Below, piece by piece: positions 50,121 through 60,529 of a stretch of DNA of 64,000 nt. Made by a program: the position numbers and the translations under genes. The DNA lies in the NCBI GenBank assembly GCA_026874595.1, contig CM049311.1, positions 32,383,176 to 32,447,175 of the forward strand, written 5' to 3'. Source of the DNA: Sipunculus nudus. Its lineage: Eukaryota; Annelida; Sipuncula; Golfingiida; Sipunculidae. Under the pieces are notes generated by a model that saw nothing but the letters and a program-made list of their open reading frames with translations, had not been told where the DNA came from and searched no databases. The stretch's first letter is position 1; each line of letters begins with the position of its first letter.

Positions 50121-50455
50121 AGGCCAAAAAAAATGAAAGGTATGGTTCTCAGGCACCGCCCGCATCAATTTTAAACCCCCGCATCAAAAATTTTTACTTT
50201 GATTTTCAATAAAAACTTTCCAATTTTGAGCTGCTGCCGCTCCGACATTTCTTTAAAGAAGGTAAAACCATACAATTTCCTTTATGTAGTGCTTTTACTT
50301 ATTTAGCAAAATAAAACTGTTATTTTCATGCTTTTCCCTTATCATTTGACATTTTTATCGAAACATACCAAAAAATTTAAAATAAAAAAAGCGCCCGCCC
50401 GCATTGATTTCTGAAAAAAAGTGCCTGAGAACCATACCTTTTTTTATTTTGGCCT
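50121..50455. mobile_element. MITE-like element G2
   Basis: Ends AGGCCAAAAAAAATGAAAGG and, inverted, CATACCTTTTTTTATTTTGG followed by CCT. The internal GGTTCTCAGGCAC returns as GTGCCTGAGAACC, as in G1. Length is 335 bp, non-coding. It has an extra short segment (near 50215-50260) relative to G1. Confidence 0.75.
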
Positions 50456-51749
50456 TATTACTAAATATTTGTTTTGCAAAACAGCCATTACCCTCTGAAG
50501 TTATATCTCTTAGGGCTGTGTATCGGCGCTAATTTCACCTTGTCCACTTACAGTGTCCATTGAATGAGGATGAAGGTGACCTTATGATGAGAACGGCATG
50601 TTGTTATTGAGCTTTTAGGATTTCAGGTTTTTATGAACAGGACTAAAATTAATCCAGAAATTATAATGTGTTGTTTAGACATTAGAGCAAAATATATATA
50701 TCTGAGATTATATCAAGGTTTCACCTCTTTAATTAAGTCATTCAAATATAAGATATTATTCATTGTTAATTCAGTTTCTGAAAAACATCAGACATACCTA
50801 TTTAAACAATTAAAACAAATCTATATAAACCTCTGCTTCATGTTTTCTGCAGGATGTCAAGGACAGTGGTTCTAATTGGTTGGTAAATCATGTTCAGTGA
50901 TAAAACAAAAATTAACGACTAATGGTCATTCATTAATCGATTTTATTTTATGATATTTTATGTACCCTCTATATTGCCATGAAATCAGATGCATAGAATT
51001 ATATCTAAAATATGTTAATTATTCTGACTTGTTCATCATGCTGAGAGGTAACTGTAACAGCCTGGTTATTGACACTGTTGCAAAAGGTTCCATTAAAATG
51101 CTGTTCGCTTTGTGTCCTATCTTTCTAATTTTTCTGACAGGTTTAGATTTTTGTGGATTTTGCATTCTTGGAATGCCCTGAGACTTTCATGAGATTCTGT
51201 TCATGATCATTAGATTTATGTTGTATACAGACAAACACACAAACGGGGAGGAATACATACCCTCCTGGCAGAGGCAACAAATGGCTAAACATAATATGGT
51301 GCATATTATATAATAGCCAAAGTTTTGCTTGATCTGGTTGTGAAGATAAAATTGAGACTAAAAGAACTGTGTTTTGAGTCTTAGTCTTAAGAATTATATT
51401 GCTGCTAAAATGTCCCAAAAAGTTCGGTTCCTCAGTTCAAAAATGGGCCCACATATAGATGGCAACCCCTAAAGTGGCACCTGTCTGTAAGGCACAGCCT
51501 TCCCATTTGCCTCAAAATGTCCTCTACTCACTGGATATTTAAACATTTTCATAATGTAAGAGGGACACCCCCTCCATACCCTCCCCCATTTACCTATATA
51601 TAATTGACTGTAAACAACAAGGCTCTGGCTCATATAATCTAAGAAGAAATAAAATTACAAAATTTATATTTTGAAAAGGCTGAATCTATTATGTAAAAAT
51701 TAAAGGTAGGGCAATATGATATATTGCATTATTGATATACTATAGGCAC

Positions 51750-51751
<2 letters not shown>
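50456..51751. other. Intron-like DNA, no supported gene
   Basis: Short open frames only, no splice support. Confidence 0.6.

Positions 51752-51802
<51 letters not shown>
51752..51802. repeat. (AT)n microsatellite
   Basis: TA dinucleotide run of about 51 bp. Confidence 0.95.
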
Positions 51803-51806
<4 letters not shown>

Positions 51807-52044
51807 TAAATAAAATATAAATAAAATTTTCCTAAAAAAATTAATGCTTGCACAGTTTAAGAACTCATAATACCCATTCACCACCAACTACAATTCCTGA
51901 ATTTCTGGATCCATCACTGGAAAACCACAGATTTCAAACCACACAAGTGTTACATGTAAATATGTGTTTCATCCTAACCAGAAATCACACTTAATATTGC
52001 TCAAAGTGAACTTAATACCCCCAGATCTCTTTCTAACAATCACA

Positions 52045-52047
<3 letters not shown>

Positions 52048-52098
<51 letters not shown>
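52048..52098. repeat. (AT)n microsatellite abutting C3
   Basis: TA dinucleotide run of about 51 bp ending 3-4 bp before the 5' hairpin of C3. Confidence 0.95.
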
Positions 52099-52101
<3 letters not shown>

Positions 52102-54775
52102 TGAGCTCAGCTGACTATAAGTCATCTGAGCAATAGTCGTGGTCCATTGTCAGTCGTCCGTCCGTCTGTCTGTCCATCTGTCCGTCCATCTGTCTGTCCG
52201 GATGTCCGTTCGTAAGACTGGCACTTTTCGACACCATTGGACCTACGAATCTGAAATTCGCCATACAGTTAGATGTCCCCAAAATCTCCTACCATGCCGA
52301 AAATTGGGTCAATAGGACTTTGTTCCTTTGAGATATTAAGGAAAAACCTCAATTTTTTATTAGAAATCTATTTTCACACTTCAGGACTGCCTAATATCAA
52401 AACCACTCATCTGGTTTTCTTCATATTTACCATAAATATTCCTCTATATAGTTCCTATGTACATGTCTGAAATTAAGTCAGTATTATTTAATTTAAAAAA
52501 GTTATGGGCCCAAACATAATGGACTTTGTAAAAAAATCAGGAAAGATATTTGGTCACTTAAGACCATAAGTGTTAAAGGTAGGGACTTTTTTTCAGTAAT
52601 ACAACTTTAATTGATCAAAATTTAATTGTATACCAAAAATTAGATCAAAATCTGTTAATTTTTTTTAAATATTGGCAAAAATATAAAATTGGTACCTTAA
52701 ATTTTGCCCAAGTTTGACCATGGCACGTTTTTTTTCTGTAAGTACTGTGGATTTAATTTTCACAGCATGTTTTTGTTAGCATATTGTCTGTTAACACCAA
52801 AAATTTGAAACCAGTTGATCAAAAACTGTAGATTTTATTCAAGTTTTCAAGCACCATGTCACATCAGGTTTACATCAAGCTAGTGTTATGCAGTTTGCTA
52901 GACCTCAGCTCCCCAGCTTCAGCTCTAAGTTCCTTAAATTTAGCATACAGTTGGATGTCTCCAAAATGCCCTACCATGCCAAGAATTTGATCACTAGGAC
53001 TTAATTCCTTCAAAATATTAATGAAAAACTTCATTTTTCCTTTAAAACCCCATTGTTCCACTGTAAGACTGCCTAATATCAAAACCACTGATCTGACTTT
53101 GATCATATATAATATACATATTTTTCTTTACATTCGCTATGCACATGCCAGAAATGATGTCAGTATTGCCTAATTGTTTTAAGTTATGGGCCCAAACACT
53201 TTTTTAAATATCAAGAAATATATTTACTCCATTAACAAGAGGATTGCTTAAGCTAGAGATTCTTTGTCAGGGATGTAACATTATTTAATCAAGATTCAAT
53301 TGAATACCAAAAATTAGTTCTGAATTTTTCAAATTTTAAATTTATTAGTATAAATATAAAATTAGTACCTTAAATTTTGCCAAACTTTGACCATGGCACG
53401 TTTGTTTCCTGAGAGCACTGTTGATATAATTTTCATATTATGCACACATAAGGATTTCATCTTTGTAGTTTAGAAAGCTGAAAGAAATTGGCCAAATATT
53501 GTAGCTTTTATTAATGTTTTTATGAAACCATGTCAGACCCAGGCTTAATCTAGCCCCTCTTCAGTCACCTGTATGTTGACCTTGTTGACCTTTCATCAGA
53601 TTATGCATGCTTGAGCGAAGCATACACTGGGGCAGCCAGGCAGCTAATGCCCAGCCACAGTTGATCCAGGTGTCCAACCCAACTCATCTAGTAGTTGTTT
53701 TGAAAAACAACATAACAATTAACAATAAATTAATAAATTTGTATTGTTTTTTTTATAACAAATTAAAGAAAAATTTATAGAAAAGGAATTTGTTAGTTGA
53801 TGAGTAACAGAAAATTAACTTGCAGTTACTGATGATGTAAGAATCTTGAATGGATGGATAGAATGTCAATGTCAATGTTAATCCAAATAACACCATGCAG
53901 TCACCTATGGTATTTTTCAGTGAAATTTTAATGATAAAAAAATAAATCATATTAATCATTCCTAATCATTAGGGATCATATGAAGGAAATTAATGATAGA
54001 CAAAGATGCAGTTGATAATATTAATCTAGATTCCTACTGTGTCTAGTGTGTTGATTGATGTGAAAGTAGTCCAAAGTGAATATATTACATTTATTTTTTA
54101 ACATAAATAAAAGCCATAAAACCAGGTACTTATGATCATTATTTAAATTTGTGAATTTTGTATATTCTTGATTCTCAACATCATTGTTTGGCTAAAACTG
54201 AATAAATACTAGACATGGTGCAAATGCTTTGCAAATGTATTTGAATACGAATATGAATATGTACTGCATTAAAAAATTTTATTGCATAAGAATGGGAATT
54301 CAGGTAAAAATGAAAGTATTTGAATACCAGTGCAGATACTTTCAAAATGTATTCATGAATGCATTCATGAATATATTCTATAATATTATTTCAATAATCA
54401 TTTCAGTTATATTTTATTTTAAAAAATCATATGATTTTCTTTTTATTTTTTTTTTAAATAAAAATTATATTGGCACAATATTTGTTATTAAATTTTAATA
54501 AATAGTTAAACTCTTTTATTATATGTGCTGCTTATAAGTTATATGGCCAAGTCAAAATCTGTGTGACAATAGCACTCCATTTGTAAATAAAATAAGTGAA
54601 ATCAGTCCTCTTCCCTGTCTCCAAAGATACTATCAAAATCATACATAAGCTAAACACCAACAACTCATAATAAAGCTTATATTTATAACCACACAGACAA
54701 GCATGTGCCTCTTTCCCAAATCATGTTTTTTATTATATAGAACAGCTGAGCGCCGTGACCCATGGGTCCCTTGTT
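52102..54775 (+). mobile_element. Helentron-like element C3
   Basis: 5' hairpin TGAGCTCAGCTGACTATAAG with CATCTGAGCAA, degenerate GTCC/GTCT tract, two modules (GACCATGGCACGTTT near 52717 and 53389), AT-rich 3' kilobase. The 3' end is CAGCTGAGC, GCCGTGACCCATGGGTCC, CTTGTT. It is collinear with C1 and C2 throughout. Non-coding. Confidence 0.8.
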
Positions 54776-55410
54776 ATGAAAAAGCTGACATTTTAGCTGA
54801 CCTGATTTTTGTGCCAGCCATTTGGGGACAAAACCAAGCACCCATACATGTAGCTTAATATAATAATGTAAGCTACATGGAAGCATGCAGTGAAACTTTT
54901 GACATTTGGTTAGCAGCACTCTTTGCTTGCATTATTGGTATGTTGCATAAGATAATTAATTAAGCTTGCTGTTTCATATGAACGCATGGAGGGCCCTCTA
55001 GGTTGTTAGCTACAACATAAAATTTATAACTAAACAAATCAAATATATCCTTTATAACCTTTGCAGCATGGTTTGCTGTATTAATGAAATTGCCCATGAA
55101 TAAAAAGATGTATCTTTTAATATATGATTAAGTTATGAATGCTGGATGTTTTAATGTTAAAATGTTTAGAATACCACCGACTGTGAAATAAATTAAAAAA
55201 ACCTTGCACATTTTATCATGTAGACAAATGTTAGCTGTTGTACAAAATGCTGTCATTTCAACCTCTTCAATTTAATCCTGCCATAATTTTGTGTTCTAGT
55301 TTTCCTCATGCAATTTCCATAAAACATATTATTTATTTGATACATTTATCTCCTACAAGCTGGCATCTATCAATATTATATCCTAATTCTGTATTTTTGA
55401 GGGAAAAAAA
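54776..55410. other. Intron-like DNA, no supported gene
   Basis: AT-rich, nothing recognised. Confidence 0.6.
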
Positions 55411-56365
55411 TTTTTCTTAGTGCTGTGACCTTGACCTATGCTCACAAGGTCAAGTACGTCACAGTAAATTCTGGGCATTGCTTGAACGTTATCACTATAG
55501 CTACTAGGGTTATGACTGGAATTAGTTCCAATTTAGTGGAAGGCATCGACTTATAATTCTCTCAAACTAATTAACTTTTGGTTGACCTTGACCCATATTT
55601 GCGCAATTTATATACACATTTGCATTTTCACCAATGACTAAATATCATCAAAAAGTCTTTTTTTTATATCATCATTCTGTAATATTGAGGCAGAAAGATT
55701 TTTCCTGGTGCTGTGACCTTGACTTGCTCTCAAGGTCAAGTAACAGTAGACTTATGGCACCGTTTGTTTGTTTGCACAATAGCAACCAAAGGTTTTGATT
55801 GGATTTTGTTTTAATTTAGTGGAAGGCATTGACTGATGATTCTCTCGAATTAAATAACTTTTAATAAATTTGTGCAATTTATTAGCACTTTCGCATTTTT
55901 TCCTATGACTTAATATCATCAAAAAGATGTTTTAGGCATATCTCAGGCATATTGTCAAATATTCTTATGTATCAGTATTGTATCATTCTGTTTTCAAAGT
56001 TTTCTAAAATTAGGTGATTTTGGCCTAATTTAGCCATAAAACTTGATCAGACAGGATACCTTTATCAATGCTATTAGCTCCTCTCTTATTCATCAGAATT
56101 GGACCAAACCATGCATTATTCATCAGTTTGCATTATAGTACCCATTTTGCTCATGACCTTGACACATGCTTTCAAGGTCAAGTCACAGTAGACTTTGAGC
56201 ATCATTTATATGTAAATGCAATAGTGCCAAGGGTTTGAATGAATTTTGTTCTAATTTAGTGGAAGGCATCAACTACTAACTCTCCTAGACTGATAAACTT
56301 TACGTTGACCTTGACTTATATTTGTGCAATATAATAACAGTTTTGCATTTTCACCAATGACTCAA
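55411..56365. repeat. Three diverged modules rich in TGACCTTGA / TCAAGGTCA
   Basis: Three related segments (starting near 55420, 55705 and 56145) share TGCTGTGACCTTGAC, TCAAGGTCAAGT, AATTTAGTGGAAGGCAT and GCATTTTCACCAATGACT or close variants. No terminal hairpins were found. The half-sites face each other within each module (TGACCTTGACCT at 55426-55437, then CAAGGTCAAG at about 55445). It is probably an old modular repeat. Confidence 0.6.
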
Positions 56366-58233
56366 ATTCACTTAATATCATTTAAAAGAGAAATTATATG
56401 ACCATGGAGAGCACTTGATTTATTTGCATGAAAATACAGCTCGATTAGTAATATTTAAAAATTAAACATTTTAAACTACGCAAAAGTGTATGACAGCATA
56501 AAGAACCAAACCAAACCCAGAATAAATTCAGAAACAGGTTAATATTTTATGATTTTTTTTTTCAGAACCTGATTAATACTATCTAGATGCTTGCAATTGC
56601 TGAAAACCACAAGGTTCCCTAGTCTACATAAAACATAAACCCCCTCGCCCCTATTATTTCCCCCATGTAAAACCCTTGAAATTATGTCAAGGTCAGCAAT
56701 ATATATCAGGTACAAATCTGTCACTTATATATATGACTATAACTGTGTCCAAAGATCAACTGGAAAATCAGTAATATTGGAGATTTGTTCAATTATGAAA
56801 ACCAGAAAGGAAAAAAAAGGAAAAAAATTAAAATTTATGATTTTGCACTTGAGGACCTTAGAAAGGATATCCCTATTAAAAATATTTTTATTACAAAAAA
56901 ATGAAATATTGACATTTAAATAACCCAGACTTCCCTTAATATCAACCTCATAAACCTCAATCCCCTCCTTCAGGATTACTGGTGGGGGGGGAGGCTTATA
57001 TAAGGATACTAATGTACCTGGCATCATAGTATAATGTTTACTTAGTAGAATACCTGTCCAGTACACTGTTATCAGGTGTACCCATCAACAGAGTGTTATG
57101 TAATACAGTCACCATGACCAGCGGTGATTATACAGTGACATGTGTGATTGACTCTCAGCCAGTTTATCATGACTCTTAACCTGGTGTTCTATTATGCTAA
57201 CTACTTCATAATTTAGCCACTTAACCCAATAGTTTATAATTAAACACTCAGGCCAAAACCTCTCCAACTTTGAAAAGGCTCATGAGCTTCAGCTGATTAA
57301 TAATATTGAAATTTATGTAAGAAAATTATTGTTGATAAGTATCTCCTTCCTGTCCCTGTATAATTGTTCTAAATTACTTAAATATAATTATCACTAATTA
57401 AACATTTTTATGAAAGCCACTTAATAATATGTGTTTCCTTCTTTGATTTGTTAATTATGGTATTATTTTCCCCATCTCTCTGAAATATAATTCTAATTAA
57501 GTGTCCCGGCGTTTCCTGTATTTGTTACTTTCTGATAACATCTTCATAGACTGGATGATCATTGATTTAATTGACAAATTTAATTGAAAGTTCTTTGAAG
57601 GATAACTTAATATTAACATATACATAATATAAAACAATAAACCTTTCATATTCTTATTCTTTTTTATACATTCTTGTTAAAAAATCTTATTAAACATTCT
57701 AATTATTAAAAAAGGTATTAAAATATACAAAATCTTTAACCATTTGACATGATGACAGTACAACTATGAAAGAAATATCATGCAAGAAAACAGTATGCAT
57801 ATAAGAAAGTTCAGTTATAAAATTGTTTTTATCTTTATCTTAACTCTTTATCTTAATTAAATAAAACATGATCTAATAAATACATACATGCTATATGGTC
57901 CTGCCATGTTCTATAGCATCTTTCATTAAATATTAACAGTGACCAAAATTTTAATATTGAATGGTAGTTTAAACAATTAAGCAATGGCTATATAGTACAT
58001 TTCATTTTTGGTATTTTATCATTACTAGCAGGATCTAAGGATACATAGAAAACTTATTATTTGACAAAATAAAAAAATACCATATTTCTTCAAGTTACCC
58101 CTTTTCTCAAATGTCCAGACAACCTAAATGTTCATTTGTTCTATCCAACATGGTGTGAAATTGGGGTGTTGTTTGTGTCATTTGAACAGTTGGTGATTGG
58201 ATGTTTGTGCAGGTAAACTGATGTCATGCTGAT
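56366..58233. other. Intron-like DNA, no supported gene
   Basis: AT-rich, with no recognised element. An imperfect G8 tract lies near 56981. Confidence 0.55.
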
Positions 58234-58537
58234 CAGGTGTATAAACCTTCCGGTCTGCAAACAGAGACCTGTAAACAGGGCAGAGTGTCAGTGAGATAAA
58301 TTTCATTAATGTGTTGATTACACTGATCTTCCCAGAGCTCACAGGTGTTACATAACACAGGTCAGGCATTGTGGGTAGCATACATGTTGTAATAGGGATC
58401 ACTCAGGTGTAACAACAGGTATCAGGCAGGTGCCCTAAGGATGTGAATTAAATGTCCCTAATTCCCCCTGCCCGGGCCTGCAGCAGGTAACCAATTAACC
58501 ATAACAACAACATCTTAGATCCCCAGGTGTATATAAA
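58234..58537 (+). promoter_or_regulatory. Candidate promoter: five CAGGTG E-boxes plus TATA box
   Basis: CAGGTG occurs at 58234, 58342, 58404, 58427 and 58524, all in the same direction. TATATAAA at 58530-58537 immediately follows the last one. CCAATTAACC (about 58490) adds a CCAAT-like element. GC rises here relative to the AT-rich upstream DNA. CAGGTG is the E-box class bound by Snail/ZEB zinc-finger proteins and some bHLH factors. If TATATAAA is used, transcription would start near 58560, about 160 bp before the chosen ATG. Confidence 0.5.
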
Positions 58538-58720
58538 TGGACTGTGACCCATGTCTGGTTAATACTCCTGTACACACTGTGGCACAGAGGGCAGATACAC
58601 CTTCAAGGAATTCTTATGAATCTTCAGTCCAACTGGAAAGCTGCACACATGCACACACTCTTGGATTTACCAGCTTTCAACTTCCTGTATCTCAGAGTAT
58701 TGACTCGTTGCTTGAAAGAA

Positions 58721-58801
58721 ATGACTGGTAAAAACTTCCTCCCCAAGTCCCCGGCTGTGATGAGTGTACATAAACTGTTTACCAGACATCGGCTCAAACA
58801 G
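58721..58801 (+). CDS. Candidate alternative first coding exon (27 codons)
   Basis: From ATG 58721 the frame gives MTGKNFLP then KSPAVMSVHKLFTRHRLKQ and ends in phase 0 at a consensus donor, CAG|GTAAGT. The peptide is basic with an SP motif. In-frame ATGs at 58616 and 58646 could extend the N-terminus; I chose 58721 because the upstream translation is less protein-like. A second overlapping frame (from 58537, ending 58731) is also Ser-rich and open, and might be a uORF or part of another splice form. A TATA/E-box promoter lies upstream. The intron to the next exon is only 95 bp. Confidence 0.65.
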
Positions 58802-58896
58802 GTAAGTTGTGTTTACCTGTTGTGCTGGTTGTTTGTACATGATACTGCCAGTGTCACTACTTATATGTGTAATGTCTGTTTTGATTTTCATTGCAG

Positions 58897-58940
58897 GAGT
58901 CTTCTACTGACAAGAAAGAGGACCCAGCTGCCAGGAAAAG
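58897..58940 (+). CDS. Small coding exon shared by the alternative first exons
   Basis: A 44-nt exon lies between a strong acceptor, GATTTTCATTGCAG|, and the donor AAAAG|GTAGGA. Entered in phase 0 it reads ESSTDKKEDPAARK plus two bases (phase 2 out). It is highly charged and probably part of a disordered linker. The preceding 95-nt intron is short and well formed, which is the best evidence of real splicing in the window. The first exons at 34244, 42939 and 58721 all end in phase 0 and could each join here. The next exon must lie beyond the window or was not recognised. Confidence 0.65.
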
Positions 58941-60349
58941 GTAGGATTCATATTTAATTTGTACTGAAATAATACAATATATTAATCCCATATTTGACTC
59001 TGTTGCATATACTATGTTCACCCTTATTTGTGAGTTATTTCTGGAGAAATGTTATCTGGTAGAACCTGTGCTTGTACTTTGCATCCTAATCAGGTCTCCT
59101 GACATAAAGAATGAACATATTTATGACACAGTATTTCAACTGATGCACCAGAGTCATATATAATAACAAGTGAACAAGAATTTCTGTATACTCTTTTCTT
59201 TCTGAACTTGATCATAATTAAGTATATAACTTAAATATTAAAATTATGTTCTTATGTGCCATTTCAAGAAATATCAAACATTTGCATGCTTTCTACAAGT
59301 GGAAAAATTCAAAATTTCAAAAATAAATCATAAAATAAAAATAATTTCAAAATGGAAAAAAATATAGTTGGCATTTATTTATTTATTTATTTTACCAATA
59401 TTTAAAAGTGCCAGTATCCACAGTTAGTATATTTGCTCAGTGGCACTGATACAATATACAGAAATAAGTTTTGTTACAAAGTTGATAAAAATGCAATGGT
59501 TACATATAAAACCAATTAGATGATTAAGAAGACCCTAATATCATTATAACATCACTCACAAGGATGATAAAGAAAATAAAGTTAATAACATACCAAGATA
59601 CAATAGAAATTGGAAAGGTTAAAATTCATTTAAAATTAAAAATCAAATTGGAACAAAGTTATTTGGAATTTATGAAAACTAAGCATAGAATGTAAAAATC
59701 TTATTTATTTGCACAAAATATATTTACGTTGGAAATACAGGAAAGTTATTAAAATGTTTTTTTTTTTGTAATCTTGAACTTGAAAAACCATAATTGAAAT
59801 GTAATATGATATGTACTTTCATGTAGAGTGCATTCTCAGCTTTCAGAATATGTATATGCCAAGGGGGCCTAGAAAAGTAATTTGTAAAAGTTAAAGGAAA
59901 AATTAAAACAGTTCTAACACATGTTCATGAGACAGTTTTAAGACCTCATGCTCTCTTATCACAAAAATGTTCTAATGCTTGCTGAGGAATTTCCACAGTC
60001 TTGTATGTCTTGTCAGGGCTACATCCAGGACAATATATACATAAACATATATCGTGAAGGTTCCAAAAAAAATTGTCTGGGCCCTTGCGAACACTTATGA
60101 AGTTGAGTGACACTGCTGTTACCTTGTCAGGAAAACACCTCACACCTTTATGTCAGTCAAAGGCCACACATAAAAAATAAGTGGTTCCATGTATTCTCCG
60201 ACCAAAAAATGAACACGGTGCATTTGTTTCTCTTTTATGGAAATTTTACTGCTTACAGGAATCACACAGGATTCATTTCTTGAAACAATATATATTTAAA
60301 ATATATTTAAAAAAAAAAATTTTCATGAATCTTGTTAATATATTTATTA
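58941..60349. other. Intron-like DNA, no supported gene
   Basis: AT-rich. A short ATTT tetranucleotide run lies at about 59374-59392. Open frames are not supported. Confidence 0.6.
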
Positions 60350-60529
60350 TACAGTGGAACCTGTTTGAAAGACCATCTGTCTTATAAAACCACCTGTGTG
60401 TTAAGACCACATTTTAGTGAACCAAAATCATTGACATTGCTTATAACTGACATGTTTAATAAGACCACCTGTGAAGACCACTTTTGGCCAGTCCCATAAG
60501 GGCGGTCTCATAACAAAGGTTTCATTGTA
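60350..60529. mobile_element. Short MITE I2
   Basis: TACAGTGGAACCTGTTTGAA at the left and the near inverse AGGTTTCATTGTA at the right, with the same interior as I1 (CTTTTGGCCAGTCCCATAAG). It is 180 bp with TA at both edges. Confidence 0.65.

Noticed and set aside
56737-57066. 109-codon minus-strand open frame
   Set aside because: Lys/Phe/Ile/Asn-rich translation of AT-rich DNA, including a poly-Pro from a C/G tract. It looks like chance.
58178-58402. 74-codon minus-strand frame over the E-box region
   Set aside because: It overlaps the candidate promoter on the other strand, and its open state fits the modestly higher GC. No start context or homologue recognised.
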